In this document: positions 29,370-38,835 of the stretch, one piece after another | How positions within the stretch are numbered: position 1 is the stretch's first letter | How the letters are laid out: every line of letters starts with the position of its first letter | Source: Halomonas sp. I5-271120 | Lineage (GTDB): Bacteria; Pseudomonadota; Gammaproteobacteria; Pseudomonadales; Halomonadaceae | NCBI RefSeq assembly: GCF_030553075.1 | Contig: NZ_CP130701.1 | Span: 2,418,001 to 2,482,000 of the forward strand | DNA: 64,000 bases | Direction of reading: 5' to 3' | Position numbers and translations under genes: made by a program | Notes under the pieces: generated by a model | Told to the model about the DNA's origin: nothing | The model's input: the letters and a program-made list of their open reading frames with translations, nothing else | Databases searched by the model: none

Positions 29370-30836
29370 ATGCCGCTCATCACTGATCTCTCTGCATCCG
29401 GCAGGCGCCTGACTCGGCGGGCCATCATGCTGCCCCTGGCGATGTCCATTGCTCTTGCAAGTCAGGCTCAGGGCGCTGACCTGCTGGGTATCGCAAGCGA
29501 TGCCCTGGAAAACGATGCCAGCCTTGCCTCAGCGCGAGCCAGCCTGAAAAGCACCCAGGAAAGCCGTGACGTGGCCGGTGGTGACCTGCTGCCGCAGATC
29601 AATGCCTCTGCCGAGTTGGCGAATAACCGCACCTACGACAGCCAGCAGTCGACCATATCGGGTGCGGGCGTCAGCCAGAGCGCGGATGATGACTACAACA
29701 GTGGCAGCCTGGCCCTCGATGCCAGCCAGGCCCTGTATGACGCGGCCAATGCACGGGAAGTCGATCAGGCCGAGAACCAGATCGATCAGGAGAGACTGTC
29801 GTTGATTGCCAGCGAGCAGCAGCTGTTGTTCGATGCGTCGACCGCGTATTTCGAGATCCTGCGTGCCAATGACATCCTCGCAGCCCGTCGGGCTCAGGAA
29901 CGCGCGATCTCGCGCCAGCTGGAGCAGGCCCGTGAGCAGTTCGAGGTCGGCCTGATCGCGATCACCGACGTCGAGGAGGCCCGCGCCAGCTTCGACCAGG
30001 CCCGGGCCGAGCGCATCACCGCCCAGAGCGATCTGGAGGTCAGCTTCGAGGAACTCGAACGCCTGACCGGCAAGCGTTACCAGAGCATCCAGAGCCTCAC
30101 CGAAGACCTGCCGGTCGAGCTGCCGACGCCTGCTGAACGTGATGCATGGGTCGATATGGCCCTCGAGGAAAGTCCGCTGCTGAAAAGCGCCATGGCGGCA
30201 GTCGACGTCTCACGCTCAAGCGTCGATATCTCCAAGGCAGCTCGTCTGCCGGTGGTAGAGGCCTTTGCTGCCTACAACTATGCCGACAGCGATCGCGATC
30301 AGGTCGAGGGCCATGATTCATCCAGTCAGCTCGGCGTGCGCGCGAGCCTGCCGCTGTATACCGGCGGCTCGACCAGCGCCCAGATTCGCCAAAGCACCTA
30401 CACACTGGCGGCCAGTCAGTATGATGCCGAGGCGCAGCGCCGCTTGACCATCCAGCAGGTACGCTCGCTTTACACCCAGGTGCGCAACGATGTCGCCACC
30501 GTGGAGGCGCGCCGTCAGGCGGTGGTCTCCAACCGCAGCGCTCTGGACGCGACCCGTTCGGGCTATGAGGTCGGTACCCGCAACATCGTCGATGTCCTGG
30601 CGGCCGAACAGAACCTCTATGACGCTATCTCCAACCTGGCCGAGGCGCGCTATGACTATGTGCTCGACAAGCTCGAGCTGCGCCAGCAGGCCGGCACCCT
30701 GGATGTCGAGGTGATTCGCGAGCTGAATGCTCAGCTCAGCGCCGATCAGGCCGTGCTGCTGGAAGTCAGCGAGGACGGCGGCGGCTCCTACGATTCCATG
30801 AGGGATATCGGCGAGCGTCCGCAACCCGACGCCTGA
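29370..30836 (+). CDS. TolC-family outer-membrane channel of an RND efflux system
   Basis: A 488-residue outer-membrane efflux protein. The signal peptide runs to SQAQGA. Two internally similar halves carry long coiled-coil helices (ASARASLKSTQESRDVAGGD; VDQAENQIDQERLSLIASEQ; NIVDVLAAEQNLYDAISNLA). AAGGAA upstream fixes the ATG at 29370. It is first in the locus, with its own promoter/operator and terminator, 315 nt before the adaptor gene. This gene order (channel before adaptor and pump) differs from the usual adaptor-pump-channel order. Confidence 0.93.
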   Translation: MPLITDLSASGRRLTRRAIMLPLAMSIALASQAQGADLLGIASDALENDASLASARASLKSTQESRDVAGGDLLPQINASAELANNRTYDSQQSTISGAGVSQSADDDYNSGSLALDASQALYDAANAREVDQAENQIDQERLSLIASEQQLLFDASTAYFEILRANDILAARRAQERAISRQLEQAREQFEVGLIAITDVEEARASFDQARAERITAQSDLEVSFEELERLTGKRYQSIQSLTEDLPVELPTPAERDAWVDMALEESPLLKSAMAAVDVSRSSVDISKAARLPVVEAFAAYNYADSDRDQVEGHDSSSQLGVRASLPLYTGGSTSAQIRQSTYTLAASQYDAEAQRRLTIQQVRSLYTQVRNDVATVEARRQAVVSNRSALDATRSGYEVGTRNIVDVLAAEQNLYDAISNLAEARYDYVLDKLELRQQAGTLDVEVIRELNAQLSADQAVLLEVSEDGGGSYDSMRDIGERPQPDA

Positions 30837-30842
30837 GCCATG

Positions 30843-30869
30843 ACCGCCGCCCCGTCGGGCGGCGGTTTC
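30843..30869 (+). terminator. Terminator after the outer-membrane channel gene
   Basis: ACCGCCGCCC-CGTC-GGGCGGCGGT is followed by TTTCTT. It separates the channel gene from the adaptor-pump unit. A loose repeat of AAGARCCAGT-like units (30945, 30959, 30972) follows in the 315-bp gap. Confidence 0.8.
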
Positions 30870-31068
30870 TTGTCGGGCTGGCCATCCGCCCTTGTCACCC
30901 ACCAGTGACCCCTTCGCTGGCGCGTATTGCACGACGGGTGAGTCAAGAGCCAGTCCATAAGAACCAGTGACAAGAACTGGTCATTTACACGCTAGCCACC
31001 CACCGTCATACCCCCATTGCCCCGGACCTGAGTCTGCATTCAGGCCCGTTTCGCATCGTCAATATCCG

Positions 31069-31084
31069 TACATGTATGGATGTT
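31069..31084. promoter_or_regulatory. TetR-type operator before the adaptor-pump operon
   Basis: TACAT-GTATGG-ATGTT matches the dyads at 29217 and 36438 with one mismatch in the right arm, 68 nt before the adaptor start. Confidence 0.65.
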
Positions 31085-31151
31085 TAATATCGGGCATCGA
31101 CGGTGGTGGACAAGCCACGCATTGATTTCATCATTCGAGCGGGAGACAGAC

Positions 31152-32324
31152 ATGCAGAACAACGCAAACGCGATGCGCCCTTGGCGACTGGCGCTGCTCG
31201 GCCTGGGGCTTGCCGGTCTCATGGCCGGCTGCGGCAGCGAGTCGGGCGGCCAGGCGCAGGCAGCGGGCAGTGACCAGGCGGCACCTGCGACGCCCGGCCA
31301 GGTCATGAGCGTCGAGCGTCGTGATATCGCGCTCGACAAGTCCTATCCCTCGCTGCTCAGCAGCGAGAACGAGGTCACCGTCGTGGCGCGGGTCAGCGGT
31401 CTTCTGGAGGCGCGTCAGTTCGAGCCCGGCGACCGGGTCGAGAAGGGCGACAGCCTCTATACCATCGAGCCGGCCACCTATCAGGCGTCGGTGCGTAGCG
31501 CCGAAGCCGACCTCAAGAGTGCCAAGGCCGAGCGGGAGCGCGCCCAGCGCGACGCCGACCGCTACCAGCGCCTGCTGAACCAGAACTCGGTGAGCCGTCA
31601 GGATTACGACGATGCCCTGGCGGATCTGCAGGTGGCACGCGCCACCGTGGCGCAGAACGAAGCCGCGCTGGACAGTGCGCGCATCGATCTCAATTACACC
31701 GACGTCGAGGCGCCGGTGAGCGGAGCGATAAGCCTGAGCGAGATCAACGTGGGCAACCTGGTGGATCCCGGCACGGAGCTTGCCACCATCACCCCGCTGG
31801 ACCCTCTCGAGGTGCGCTTCCAACTGCCCCAGACGGATGCCCTGGCGCTGCGCCGTCAGCGTGACGACAAGGAAGCGCCGATCGGCGCCACTCTGTCGCG
31901 TCCCGCCGAGCAGGGCAATGCCGCGCAAAGCCTTGACGGCAAGCTCGACTTCCTGGGTAGCCGGGTCAGCGAGAGCACCAGCACCGTGGAGGCGCGGGCG
32001 ATGTTCGACAACCCTGAGGGCAGCTTCCTGCCGGGTCAGTTCGTGCGTATCTCGCTTGCCGGCCTCAAGCGCTATGACGTGCTGGCGGTTCCTGAGATTG
32101 CCGTGACCGAGGGGCTGATGGGCCCGCAGGTGTTCGTGCTGGATGACGACAACAAGGCCCGTGCGCGCACCGTCGAACTCGGTGAAACCGCCGGCCACTG
32201 GCTGATCATCAATAGCGGTCTGGAAACCGGTGAGCGAGTGCTGGCCAGCGACCCGGGCGGTATCCAGCCCGGCACCACGATCGAACCCCAGCCCTTCGAC
32301 GGCGACGCAGCAAGCGGGAGCTGA
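31152..32324 (+). CDS. RND efflux periplasmic adaptor lipoprotein
   Basis: A 390-residue membrane-fusion protein. The lipobox LMAGC (Cys 24) ends the signal peptide. A lipoyl half-motif (VVARVSGLLEARQFEPGDRV), coiled-coil hairpin (DLKSAKAERERAQRDADRYQ onwards) and the second lipoyl half (VEAPVSGAISLSEINVG) follow, then beta-barrel and membrane-proximal domains. GGGAGA before the ATG at 31152 selects this start. It joins the pump to the outer-membrane channel; its stop is 3 nt before the pump ATG. Confidence 0.94.
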   Translation: MQNNANAMRPWRLALLGLGLAGLMAGCGSESGGQAQAAGSDQAAPATPGQVMSVERRDIALDKSYPSLLSSENEVTVVARVSGLLEARQFEPGDRVEKGDSLYTIEPATYQASVRSAEADLKSAKAERERAQRDADRYQRLLNQNSVSRQDYDDALADLQVARATVAQNEAALDSARIDLNYTDVEAPVSGAISLSEINVGNLVDPGTELATITPLDPLEVRFQLPQTDALALRRQRDDKEAPIGATLSRPAEQGNAAQSLDGKLDFLGSRVSESTSTVEARAMFDNPEGSFLPGQFVRISLAGLKRYDVLAVPEIAVTEGLMGPQVFVLDDDNKARARTVELGETAGHWLIINSGLETGERVLASDPGGIQPGTTIEPQPFDGDAASGS

Positions 32325-32327
32325 TCC

Positions 32328-35300
32328 ATGACGTTTTCCGATTTCTTCATCCGGCGGCCGGTGTTTGCCACCGTGCTCTCGGTGATCATTGCCCTGGTGG
32401 GCATCATGGCGCTTCGTGTGCTGCCCATCGAGCAGTATCCGAGCGTGGTGCCGCCGACGGTCTCGGTCAAGGCCACCTACCCGGGCGCCGATGCCGACAC
32501 GGTATCGCAGACCGTGGCCGCCCCGCTTGCCGAGGCGATCAATGGCGTCGAGGACATGCTCTACATGAACTCGACCACTGCCGATAACGGCTCGCTCTCC
32601 ATGAGCATCGCCTTTGCCATCGGCTCGGACGGCGATACCAACACCATCAACGTCAACAACCGCGTTCAGCAGACGTTGTCGCAGCTGCCCGAGTCGGTAC
32701 AGGCGCAAGGGGTGACGGTCGAACTTAGCTCCAGCAGCATCCTGATGGTGCTGGGCCTGACCTCGCCGCAGAACGACTACGGCAAGATCTACATGCAGAA
32801 CTACGCGACCCTCAACCTCCTCGACGAGCTGCGCCAGGTGCCTGGCGTGGGCAGCGCCGAGGTGCTGGGGGGTGGCGAGTTCGCGATGCGCATCTGGCTC
32901 AACCCGGACAAGCTGGCCGAGTACGACATGACCCCGGCCGAGGTGGCCGATGCGGTCAGTTCGCAGAATACCGAGGTAGCGGCAGGGGGCCTGGCCAAGA
33001 CGCCGCAGGGCGAGTCACGGGCCTATAGCTATACCATTACCGCCCCCGGCCGTATGAGCAACGCCGATCAGTTTCGCGACATCATCCTGCGTACCAATCC
33101 GGACGGCTCGGCGCTGCGCCTGGATGACGTCGCGCGCATCGAACTGGGGGCATCCTCCTACAATATTGATGCGCGTCTGAACGGCGGCACCATGACGCCG
33201 ATCATGATCAACCAGCAGCCCGGCGCCAATGCCCTGGAAACGGCCAAGCAGGTGGTCGCCACCATGGACCGTCTCAAGGAGCGCTTCCCGCCGGGGCTCG
33301 ACTATGAAGTGCCCTACGACACCACGCTGTTCATCGATGCCTCGGTGACCACCGTGGAGCACACCTTCATCGAGGCGTTCCTGATCGTCGCTGCGATCGT
33401 GCTGATTTTCCTGCAGAACTGGCGGACCACCGCCATCGCTCTGTCGGTAGTACCGGTCTCGGTGGTGGGCACCTTTGCTGGGCTTTACCTGTTTGGCTTC
33501 TCGATCAACCTGCTGTCGCTGTTCGCGCTGGTACTGGCGATAGGCATCGTGGTCGATGATGCCATCCTGGTGGTGGAGAACGTCGAGCGTATTCTCGAAG
33601 AAGATCCCAACATCAAGATCCTGGCCGCATCGAGTCGGGCGATGAAGGAGGTCGGTGGCCCGGTTATCGCCACCTCGCTGATCATGGCGGCGGTATTCGT
33701 GCCGGTGGCCTTCCTCGGTGGCTTCACCGGGCAGATCTATCAGCAGTTCGCCTTGACCATCGCGGTGTCGGTGGCGATCTCGGCGGTGGTGGCGCTGACA
33801 TTCACCCCGGCGATGTGCGCGATCTTCGTGCGCCACAAGTCTCGTCATCCGCGCTCCAAGCTCGTCAGAGGCCTGACCGCACCGCTGCGGGCTTTCGATC
33901 GCGCCTTCGCCGCTGTTACCCGGGCTTACCTTTGGCTGGTGGACTTGCTGATCAAGCGCTGGGTGTTGGCGCTGGCGCTAGGGATCGCTACCTGCGTGGG
34001 TTCCTACGCCCTTTATGAGCGGACTCCGACCTCGCTGGTACCGGAGACCGACCAGGGCATGGTGCTGGCCAGCGTGTCGCTGCCCGAGGCTGCCTCGCTT
34101 CAGCGGACCCAAGACTACATGGCCGAGCTCAGCGATAAGATCGAAGCGGTGCCCGCGGTGCGTTACGTGGCCGCGGTGGCGGGTTACGACATGCTGTCCA
34201 GCGCCGTCAACAGCGCCCGCGGCATCATGTTCATCGCCATGGAGCCCTGGGCCGAGCGCGACATCAGTGCCACGCAGTTGATCGGGCAGATCATGAAGTT
34301 CGGCGGCAGTATCGATGGCGGCAAGACCATGGCCTTCAACCTGCCGCCGATCATCGGGCTGTCGACCACCGGCGGCTTTACCGGCTATCTGCAGTCCTAT
34401 GATGGCGCGGATGCCAACGAGCTCTACCAGGCCTCGATGAAGGTGATGCAGGCGGCCAATCAACGCCCCGAACTCAACCGGGTGTTCACCACCTACAACG
34501 CCAATGTGCCGTCCTATCGCGCCGATATCGATCGTGAGAAGGCGCTGAGCTATGGCGTGTCGCTGGATGATCTCTACACCACCCTGTCGAATACGCTGGG
34601 CAGTGGCTTCGTGAACTACTTCTCGTATCGTAGCCGCAACTTCCAGGTCTACATGCAGAACGAATCGGAATTCCGTCAGACGCCGGACGCTTTGGATCAG
34701 ATCTTCGTGCGTGGCGGTGATGGCAAGCGTATTCCGCTTTCCGCGTTCGTGACCCTGGAGCGTCAGTCGACGGCCTCGGTGATGACCCGCTTCAACGTCT
34801 ATCCAGCGGCGCAGTTCCAGGGCGGTCCGGCAACGGGCTATAGCTCCGGTCAGGCGGTCCAGGCCATGCAGGAGGTGGTTCAGGACACCCTCGGCGACGG
34901 TTGGGGCATGGGCTGGACCGGTACGGCCTATCAGGAAACCAACGCCGGCAGCGCGGCTACCCTCGCTGTCGTGTTCGGTATCATCATGATTCTGCTGATC
35001 CTGGCGGCCCAGTACGAAAGCTGGTCCCTGCCGCTGGCGGTGATTACAGCGGTGCCCTTTGCCTTCCTGGGCGCCATCGGCGGTATCGTGCTGCGCGGGC
35101 TGGATATCAGCATTTATGTCGAGATCGGCATGCTGGTAGTGGTCGGCCTTGCCGCCAAGAACGCCATCATGATCGTCGAATTCGCCGAACTGCAGCGCAA
35201 GGAGCACGGTAAGTCGATCCGGGAGGCGGCGATGATCGCGTCCGAGCTGCGTTTCCGGCCAATCGTGATGACCTCGCTGGCCTTCATCTTCGGCACCTTG

Positions 35301-35504
35301 CCGCTGGCCACCGCTACCGGTGCCAGTGACACCAGCAGCCATCACATCGGGACCACCGTCGCGGTGGGCATGGCCTCGGTGGCCGTGTTGGCGAGCCTGT
35401 TCGTGCCAACCTACTATGCGATGATCGCCAACATCCAGCAGTGGCTGGCCGACAAGCGTGGCAAGCACCATGACGAGGCGTCGCTAGAGCAGTCGCACAA
35501 CTGA
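32328..35504 (+). CDS. RND multidrug efflux pump (AcrB/MexB type, HAE1)
   Basis: A 1058-residue inner-membrane proton antiporter. It starts FSDFFIRRPVFATVLSVI and has the usual 12 membrane helices with two large periplasmic loops. The proton-relay region LFALVLAIGIVVDDAILVVE shows the paired Asp residues in helix 4, and GFTGQIYQQFALTIAVSVAI continues helices 5-6; helix 10-11 region includes GMLVVVGLAAKNAIMIVEFA. The length is normal. Together with the adaptor and channel it forms a complete tripartite drug efflux system. A TetR repressor gene is convergent downstream. Confidence 0.96.
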   Translation: MTFSDFFIRRPVFATVLSVIIALVGIMALRVLPIEQYPSVVPPTVSVKATYPGADADTVSQTVAAPLAEAINGVEDMLYMNSTTADNGSLSMSIAFAIGSDGDTNTINVNNRVQQTLSQLPESVQAQGVTVELSSSSILMVLGLTSPQNDYGKIYMQNYATLNLLDELRQVPGVGSAEVLGGGEFAMRIWLNPDKLAEYDMTPAEVADAVSSQNTEVAAGGLAKTPQGESRAYSYTITAPGRMSNADQFRDIILRTNPDGSALRLDDVARIELGASSYNIDARLNGGTMTPIMINQQPGANALETAKQVVATMDRLKERFPPGLDYEVPYDTTLFIDASVTTVEHTFIEAFLIVAAIVLIFLQNWRTTAIALSVVPVSVVGTFAGLYLFGFSINLLSLFALVLAIGIVVDDAILVVENVERILEEDPNIKILAASSRAMKEVGGPVIATSLIMAAVFVPVAFLGGFTGQIYQQFALTIAVSVAISAVVALTFTPAMCAIFVRHKSRHPRSKLVRGLTAPLRAFDRAFAAVTRAYLWLVDLLIKRWVLALALGIATCVGSYALYERTPTSLVPETDQGMVLASVSLPEAASLQRTQDYMAELSDKIEAVPAVRYVAAVAGYDMLSSAVNSARGIMFIAMEPWAERDISATQLIGQIMKFGGSIDGGKTMAFNLPPIIGLSTTGGFTGYLQSYDGADANELYQASMKVMQAANQRPELNRVFTTYNANVPSYRADIDREKALSYGVSLDDLYTTLSNTLGSGFVNYFSYRSRNFQVYMQNESEFRQTPDALDQIFVRGGDGKRIPLSAFVTLERQSTASVMTRFNVYPAAQFQGGPATGYSSGQAVQAMQEVVQDTLGDGWGMGWTGTAYQETNAGSAATLAVVFGIIMILLILAAQYESWSLPLAVITAVPFAFLGAIGGIVLRGLDISIYVEIGMLVVVGLAAKNAIMIVEFAELQRKEHGKSIREAAMIASELRFRPIVMTSLAFIFGTLPLATATGASDTSSHHIGTTVAVGMASVAVLASLFVPTYYAMIANIQQWLADKRGKHHDEASLEQSHN

Positions 35505-35527
35505 CCGCGTCGCATCACGTCACGACA

Positions 35528-35560
35528 AGGCCGCTTCCCCTCGGGGAAGCGGCCTTTTTT
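35528..35560 (+). terminator. Rho-independent terminator of the efflux operon
   Basis: AGGCCGCTTCCCC-TC-GGGGAAGCGGCCT is followed by a T run. Confidence 0.95.
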
Positions 35561-35717
35561 GTGTGACGGCTAACCTGGCGAGTCAGGAATGGCTGCCTGC
35601 CCTTGCGGATCACGGCCGACAGTCGCGGCTACGGTCAATCAGTGACAAGCGGTGTGAGCGCACACGTCATTGCGCGCAGGAAGGCGGTAAGTGACGACAA
35701 GCTTAGCTACGACCGGC

Positions 35718-36374
35718 TCAGGAAGGGAGCGCGCCCGGTGCCGTGGACGCGTCGCCTGGGGCGTTACGCGACAGCAGATCAAACAGGCTGTCGATAATGA
35801 CCCGACCCCGCTCGGCCAGCGAATATTCCTCGGGCGTGCGCAACCAGTCCTGAATCATTCCGCCGATGGTGTACTCCATCAGCTGGGCGGCGTGGACGGC
35901 ATTGATATGGGGGGCCAGTTGGCCGGACTGCTCGGCCATTTCGAAATGGCGCAGCATCGAGCAATAGCAGTCCTCAGCCATCTTATGCTGCATCTGCAGC
36001 GGGTTGATGTCGCTGAAGAATTCGCAGCGATGCAGGATGATCGACAGCACCCGACGATGGCGGGGCTGTTCAATGCGAATGAAGGCGTGCCGCAGCGTCA
36101 GGCGAATGGTATCAAGCGGCGTACGTCCTTGCTGCGGTGACTCGAGTTCGCGAGTCAGCTCCTCGAAGGGCAGATGCACCCGGTCACTCATGGCGTGAAA
36201 AAGATCCGCCTTATTCTTGAAATGCCAATAGACGGCGCCGCGGGTCATGCCCGCGTGGCGAGCGATCTGCTCGAGGGTGGTTCGGGCAACGCCTTTATCG
36301 AAGAAGACATCTTCGGCGGCATCCAGCAGTGCCTCGCGGGTCGCTTCGGCGTCGGCTTTGGTCTTTCGGGCCAT
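35718..36374 (-). CDS. TetR/AcrR-family repressor of the efflux locus
   Basis: A 218-residue TetR regulator of the AcrR/TtgR branch. MARKTKADAEATREALLDAA opens the protein, the HTH is TTLEQIARHAGMTRGAVYWHF, then FKNKADLFHAM; a ligand-binding C-terminal domain follows. I start it at 36374 by family convention, although no clear ribosome site is seen; ATG codons at 36395 and 36398 are alternatives. A 16-bp perfect palindrome of the same type as those before the channel and adaptor genes lies 64 nt upstream, so autorepression and control of the pump are likely. Confidence 0.93.
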   Translation of the reverse strand: MARKTKADAEATREALLDAAEDVFFDKGVARTTLEQIARHAGMTRGAVYWHFKNKADLFHAMSDRVHLPFEELTRELESPQQGRTPLDTIRLTLRHAFIRIEQPRHRRVLSIILHRCEFFSDINPLQMQHKMAEDCYCSMLRHFEMAEQSGQLAPHINAVHAAQLMEYTIGGMIQDWLRTPEEYSLAERGRVIIDSLFDLLSRNAPGDASTAPGALPS

Positions 36375-36437
36375 AAGGAAGACAGCGTTGATCATCACGG
36401 TAAATGTAGGGCTATTCTAGCGCAATAAGCGCCCACT

Positions 36438-36453
36438 TACATGCATGCATGTA
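36438..36453. promoter_or_regulatory. TetR operator before the repressor gene
   Basis: TACATGCATGCATGTA is a perfect 16-bp palindrome fitting the TACAT-N6-ATGTA consensus shared with sites at 29217 and 31069. Confidence 0.75.
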
Positions 36454-36644
36454 TGCATCTATCGTCTTAGCCAAGCGGCGGCAGGCTCGTCAGAAGGGTC
36501 ATGAAGGCGTATAACGTCATTCATCAGAAAACACTGTTTTCAAAGCTGAACCCGACCAGGGCCGCGTTCGCATGATGCGCTGGACTCTTACTCTCCACAC
36601 GGTTCTCGCTCGATTGCCTCGATTGCCACAAGGAAGCTTTGCTC

Positions 36645-37676
36645 ATGGCTCGTGCCCCCTTTGAACTCGCCGGTGTCAGAGTGGCCCCCGGCGCCCGCGC
36701 GCAGATCGATGTGCCGGTGGCCAAGCTCTACACCCATGCGCCGCTGCATATCCCCGTCGAGGTAGTGCACGGCCGCCAGCCCGGCCCCACACTGCTGGTC
36801 TGTGGCGCCATCCACGGCGACGAGATCAACGGCGTCGAGATCGTGCGCCGGCTATTGCGCTCGAAGGGCCTGCAGGGGCTGCGTGGCACGCTGATCGCAG
36901 TGCCTATCGTCAACGTATTCGGCTTCGTGCAGCACAGCCGCTATCTGCCCGACCGTCGCGACCTCAACCGCTGTTTTCCTGGCAGCGAGTCCGGTTCTTT
37001 GGGCTCGCGAGTGGCGGCGCTGTTCCGCGAAGAGATCGTCGATCAGGCCACCCATATCATCGACCTGCACACCGGTGCCATTCATCGCACCAACCTGCCG
37101 CAGATCCGCGCTCAGCTGACACCGGATAGCGAAACCGAGGCCATCGCCATGGCCTTCGGCGTGCCGGTGATCCTCAATGCCGAGTTGCGCGAGGGAAGCC
37201 TGCGCCACTATGCGCAGTCCCGCGGTATGCCGGTGCTGACCTACGAGGCGGGCGAGGCGCTGCGCTTCGATGAGTGGGCGATCGCGCCCGGCGTGCGTGG
37301 CGTGCGCCGGGTGATGCGCGCGATCGGCATGCTGGCCAATGACCGTCGCCGCGCCACGCCTCGCCAGGCGGAGGTCGCCAATGGCTCGAGCTGGGCGCGG
37401 GCGCCGATCGACGGCATCTTGAGGCCCAAGGTGCGCCTTGGTACTCGAGTCGCCAAGGGGGAGGTGCTGGGCAAGGTTGCCGATCCGTTCGGCAACTCGG
37501 AAGAAGATGTGCTGGCGCCGGCCGATGGTATCGTCATCGGCATGGGTAACCTGCCGCTCGCCAATGAGGGCGAGGCGCTTTTTCACGTGGCGCGCTTTGA
37601 TGCCATCGAGGAAGCCGAAAACGCCGTCGAGACCTTCCAGTCGGATTACGATCCGGCCCCGGAAGGCATGTCATAG
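36645..37676 (+). CDS. Succinylglutamate desuccinylase/aspartoacylase family protein
   Basis: A 343-residue zinc-dependent deacylase of the AstE/AspA (M14-like) family. Zinc ligands are in CGAIHGDEINGVE (His, Glu) and IIDLHTGA (His); RDLNRCFPG is the substrate arginine region. A C-terminal beta domain (PKVRLGTRVAKGEVLGKVAD) follows. AAGGAAG at 36630-36636 selects the ATG at 36645. Related proteins are often encoded beside rimK; none is here and the substrate is unknown. The TAG stop lies inside the first unit of a 16-bp tandem array. Confidence 0.88.
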   Translation: MARAPFELAGVRVAPGARAQIDVPVAKLYTHAPLHIPVEVVHGRQPGPTLLVCGAIHGDEINGVEIVRRLLRSKGLQGLRGTLIAVPIVNVFGFVQHSRYLPDRRDLNRCFPGSESGSLGSRVAALFREEIVDQATHIIDLHTGAIHRTNLPQIRAQLTPDSETEAIAMAFGVPVILNAELREGSLRHYAQSRGMPVLTYEAGEALRFDEWAIAPGVRGVRRVMRAIGMLANDRRRATPRQAEVANGSSWARAPIDGILRPKVRLGTRVAKGEVLGKVADPFGNSEEDVLAPADGIVIGMGNLPLANEGEALFHVARFDAIEEAENAVETFQSDYDPAPEGMS

Positions 37677-37798
37677 GCTCTTCGTATCATAGCCTCTTCG
37701 TGTCATAGGCTCTTCGTGTCATAGGCTCTTCGTATCATAGCCTCTTCGTGTCATAGGCTCTTCGTATCATAGTCCCTTGATGACATAGCCCTCGGGGC
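37671..37798. repeat. 16-bp tandem array (8 units) starting on the aspartoacylase-gene stop codon
   Basis: Units start at 37671, 37687, 37703, 37719, 37735, 37751, 37767 and 37783, exactly 16 nt apart. Six are TCATAGSCTCTTCGTR with only two variable positions; the seventh is diverged and the eighth keeps CATAG. The TAG of the first unit is the stop codon. Units 4-5 equal units 1-2, suggesting a larger secondary duplication. It is the best preserved array in the window and a likely copy-number-variable locus. Confidence 0.97.
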
Positions 37799-37809
37799 TT
37801 TTGAGTCTC

Positions 37810-38835
37810 TCAGGCCGGCTGGGCCAGGCGCTCTTCAGACACCAGTGACAGCGCTTCGTCGAAGACCTCGAGGCCGGCGCCGTCTCGGTGGGCGTTTTCA
37901 GAGAGGTGACGGCGGAAGCGTCGGCCGCCTGGGCAGCCCTGGAAGAGCCCCAACAGGTGGCGGGTGATGTGGTTGAGTTTGGCGCCCTCCGCAAGCCGCA
38001 TGGCGATGTAGGGGCGGAAGGCCCGGGCCGCATCGTGGCGACTGGTGGCCGGCCCCTGCTTGCCGTAAATCGCCTCATCGACGCCGGCCAGCAGCCAGGG
38101 GTTCTGGTAAGCCTCGCGGCCGAGCATCACGCTGTCGACCCGTTCGAGGTGTTCTCGGCACTCATCCAGCGTCTCGATGCCGCCGTTGATGCCAATGTGA
38201 AGCTCGGGACGTTGCTGCTTCAAACGGTGTACTCGGCCGTAGTTGAGCGGCGGCACGTCGCGGTTCTCTTTCGGCGACAGGCCTTCGAGCCAGGCCTTGC
38301 GGGCATGCAGGGTGAACACCTCGCAGCCGGCGGCGGCGACCTCGTCGATGAAGCGCTCGAGATCCGCGTCCTCATCCTGATCGTCGATGCCGATGCGGCA
38401 TTTCACCGTCACCGGGATCGACACCGCCGCCTGCATCGCCTTGACCGCTGACGCCACCTTGTCTGGATGCCCCATCAGGCAAGCCCCGATGAGATTGTTC
38501 TGCACCCGGTCGCTGGGGCAACCAACGTTCAGGTTAACCTCGTCATAGCCCCATTCCTCGGCGATCGCCGCGCACTCGGCGAGCTCGCCGGCATCGCTGC
38601 CACCCAGCTGCAGCGCCAGCGGATGTTCGACGGCCTCATAGCCCAGAAAGCGCTTGCGCGGGCTGCCGTGCAGGATGGCGCCGGTGGTGACCATCTCGGT
38701 ATACAGCAGGGCATGACGGCTCAGCGTGCGAGCGAAGGCCCGGTAGTCGCGAGTCGTCCAATCCATCATGGGCGCGACGGAGAAGGTGCGATCCAGAGGT
38801 GCGGGTGGCGAGGTCGCGTTGGCCAGGTCAGTCAT
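37810..38835 (-). CDS. dusA: tRNA-dihydrouridine(20/20a) synthase DusA
   Basis: A 341-residue FMN-dependent TIM-barrel enzyme that reduces uridine 20/20a in the tRNA D-loop. TFSVAPMMDWTTRDYRAFAR, the catalytic Cys in LNVGCPSDRVQN, and the DusA-specific HARKAWLEGLSPKENR are present, then INGGIETLDECREHL. The ATG at 38835 fits the family; the frame is open 213 nt further without similarity. Convergent with the aspartoacylase gene across the 16-bp array. Confidence 0.96.
   Translation of the reverse strand: MTDLANATSPPAPLDRTFSVAPMMDWTTRDYRAFARTLSRHALLYTEMVTTGAILHGSPRKRFLGYEAVEHPLALQLGGSDAGELAECAAIAEEWGYDEVNLNVGCPSDRVQNNLIGACLMGHPDKVASAVKAMQAAVSIPVTVKCRIGIDDQDEDADLERFIDEVAAAGCEVFTLHARKAWLEGLSPKENRDVPPLNYGRVHRLKQQRPELHIGINGGIETLDECREHLERVDSVMLGREAYQNPWLLAGVDEAIYGKQGPATSRHDAARAFRPYIAMRLAEGAKLNHITRHLLGLFQGCPGGRRFRRHLSENAHRDGAGLEVFDEALSLVSEERLAQPA

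Noticed and set aside
37671..37798. CRISPR-like array
   Set aside because: Units are contiguous 16-mers with no unique spacers and no cas genes in the window.
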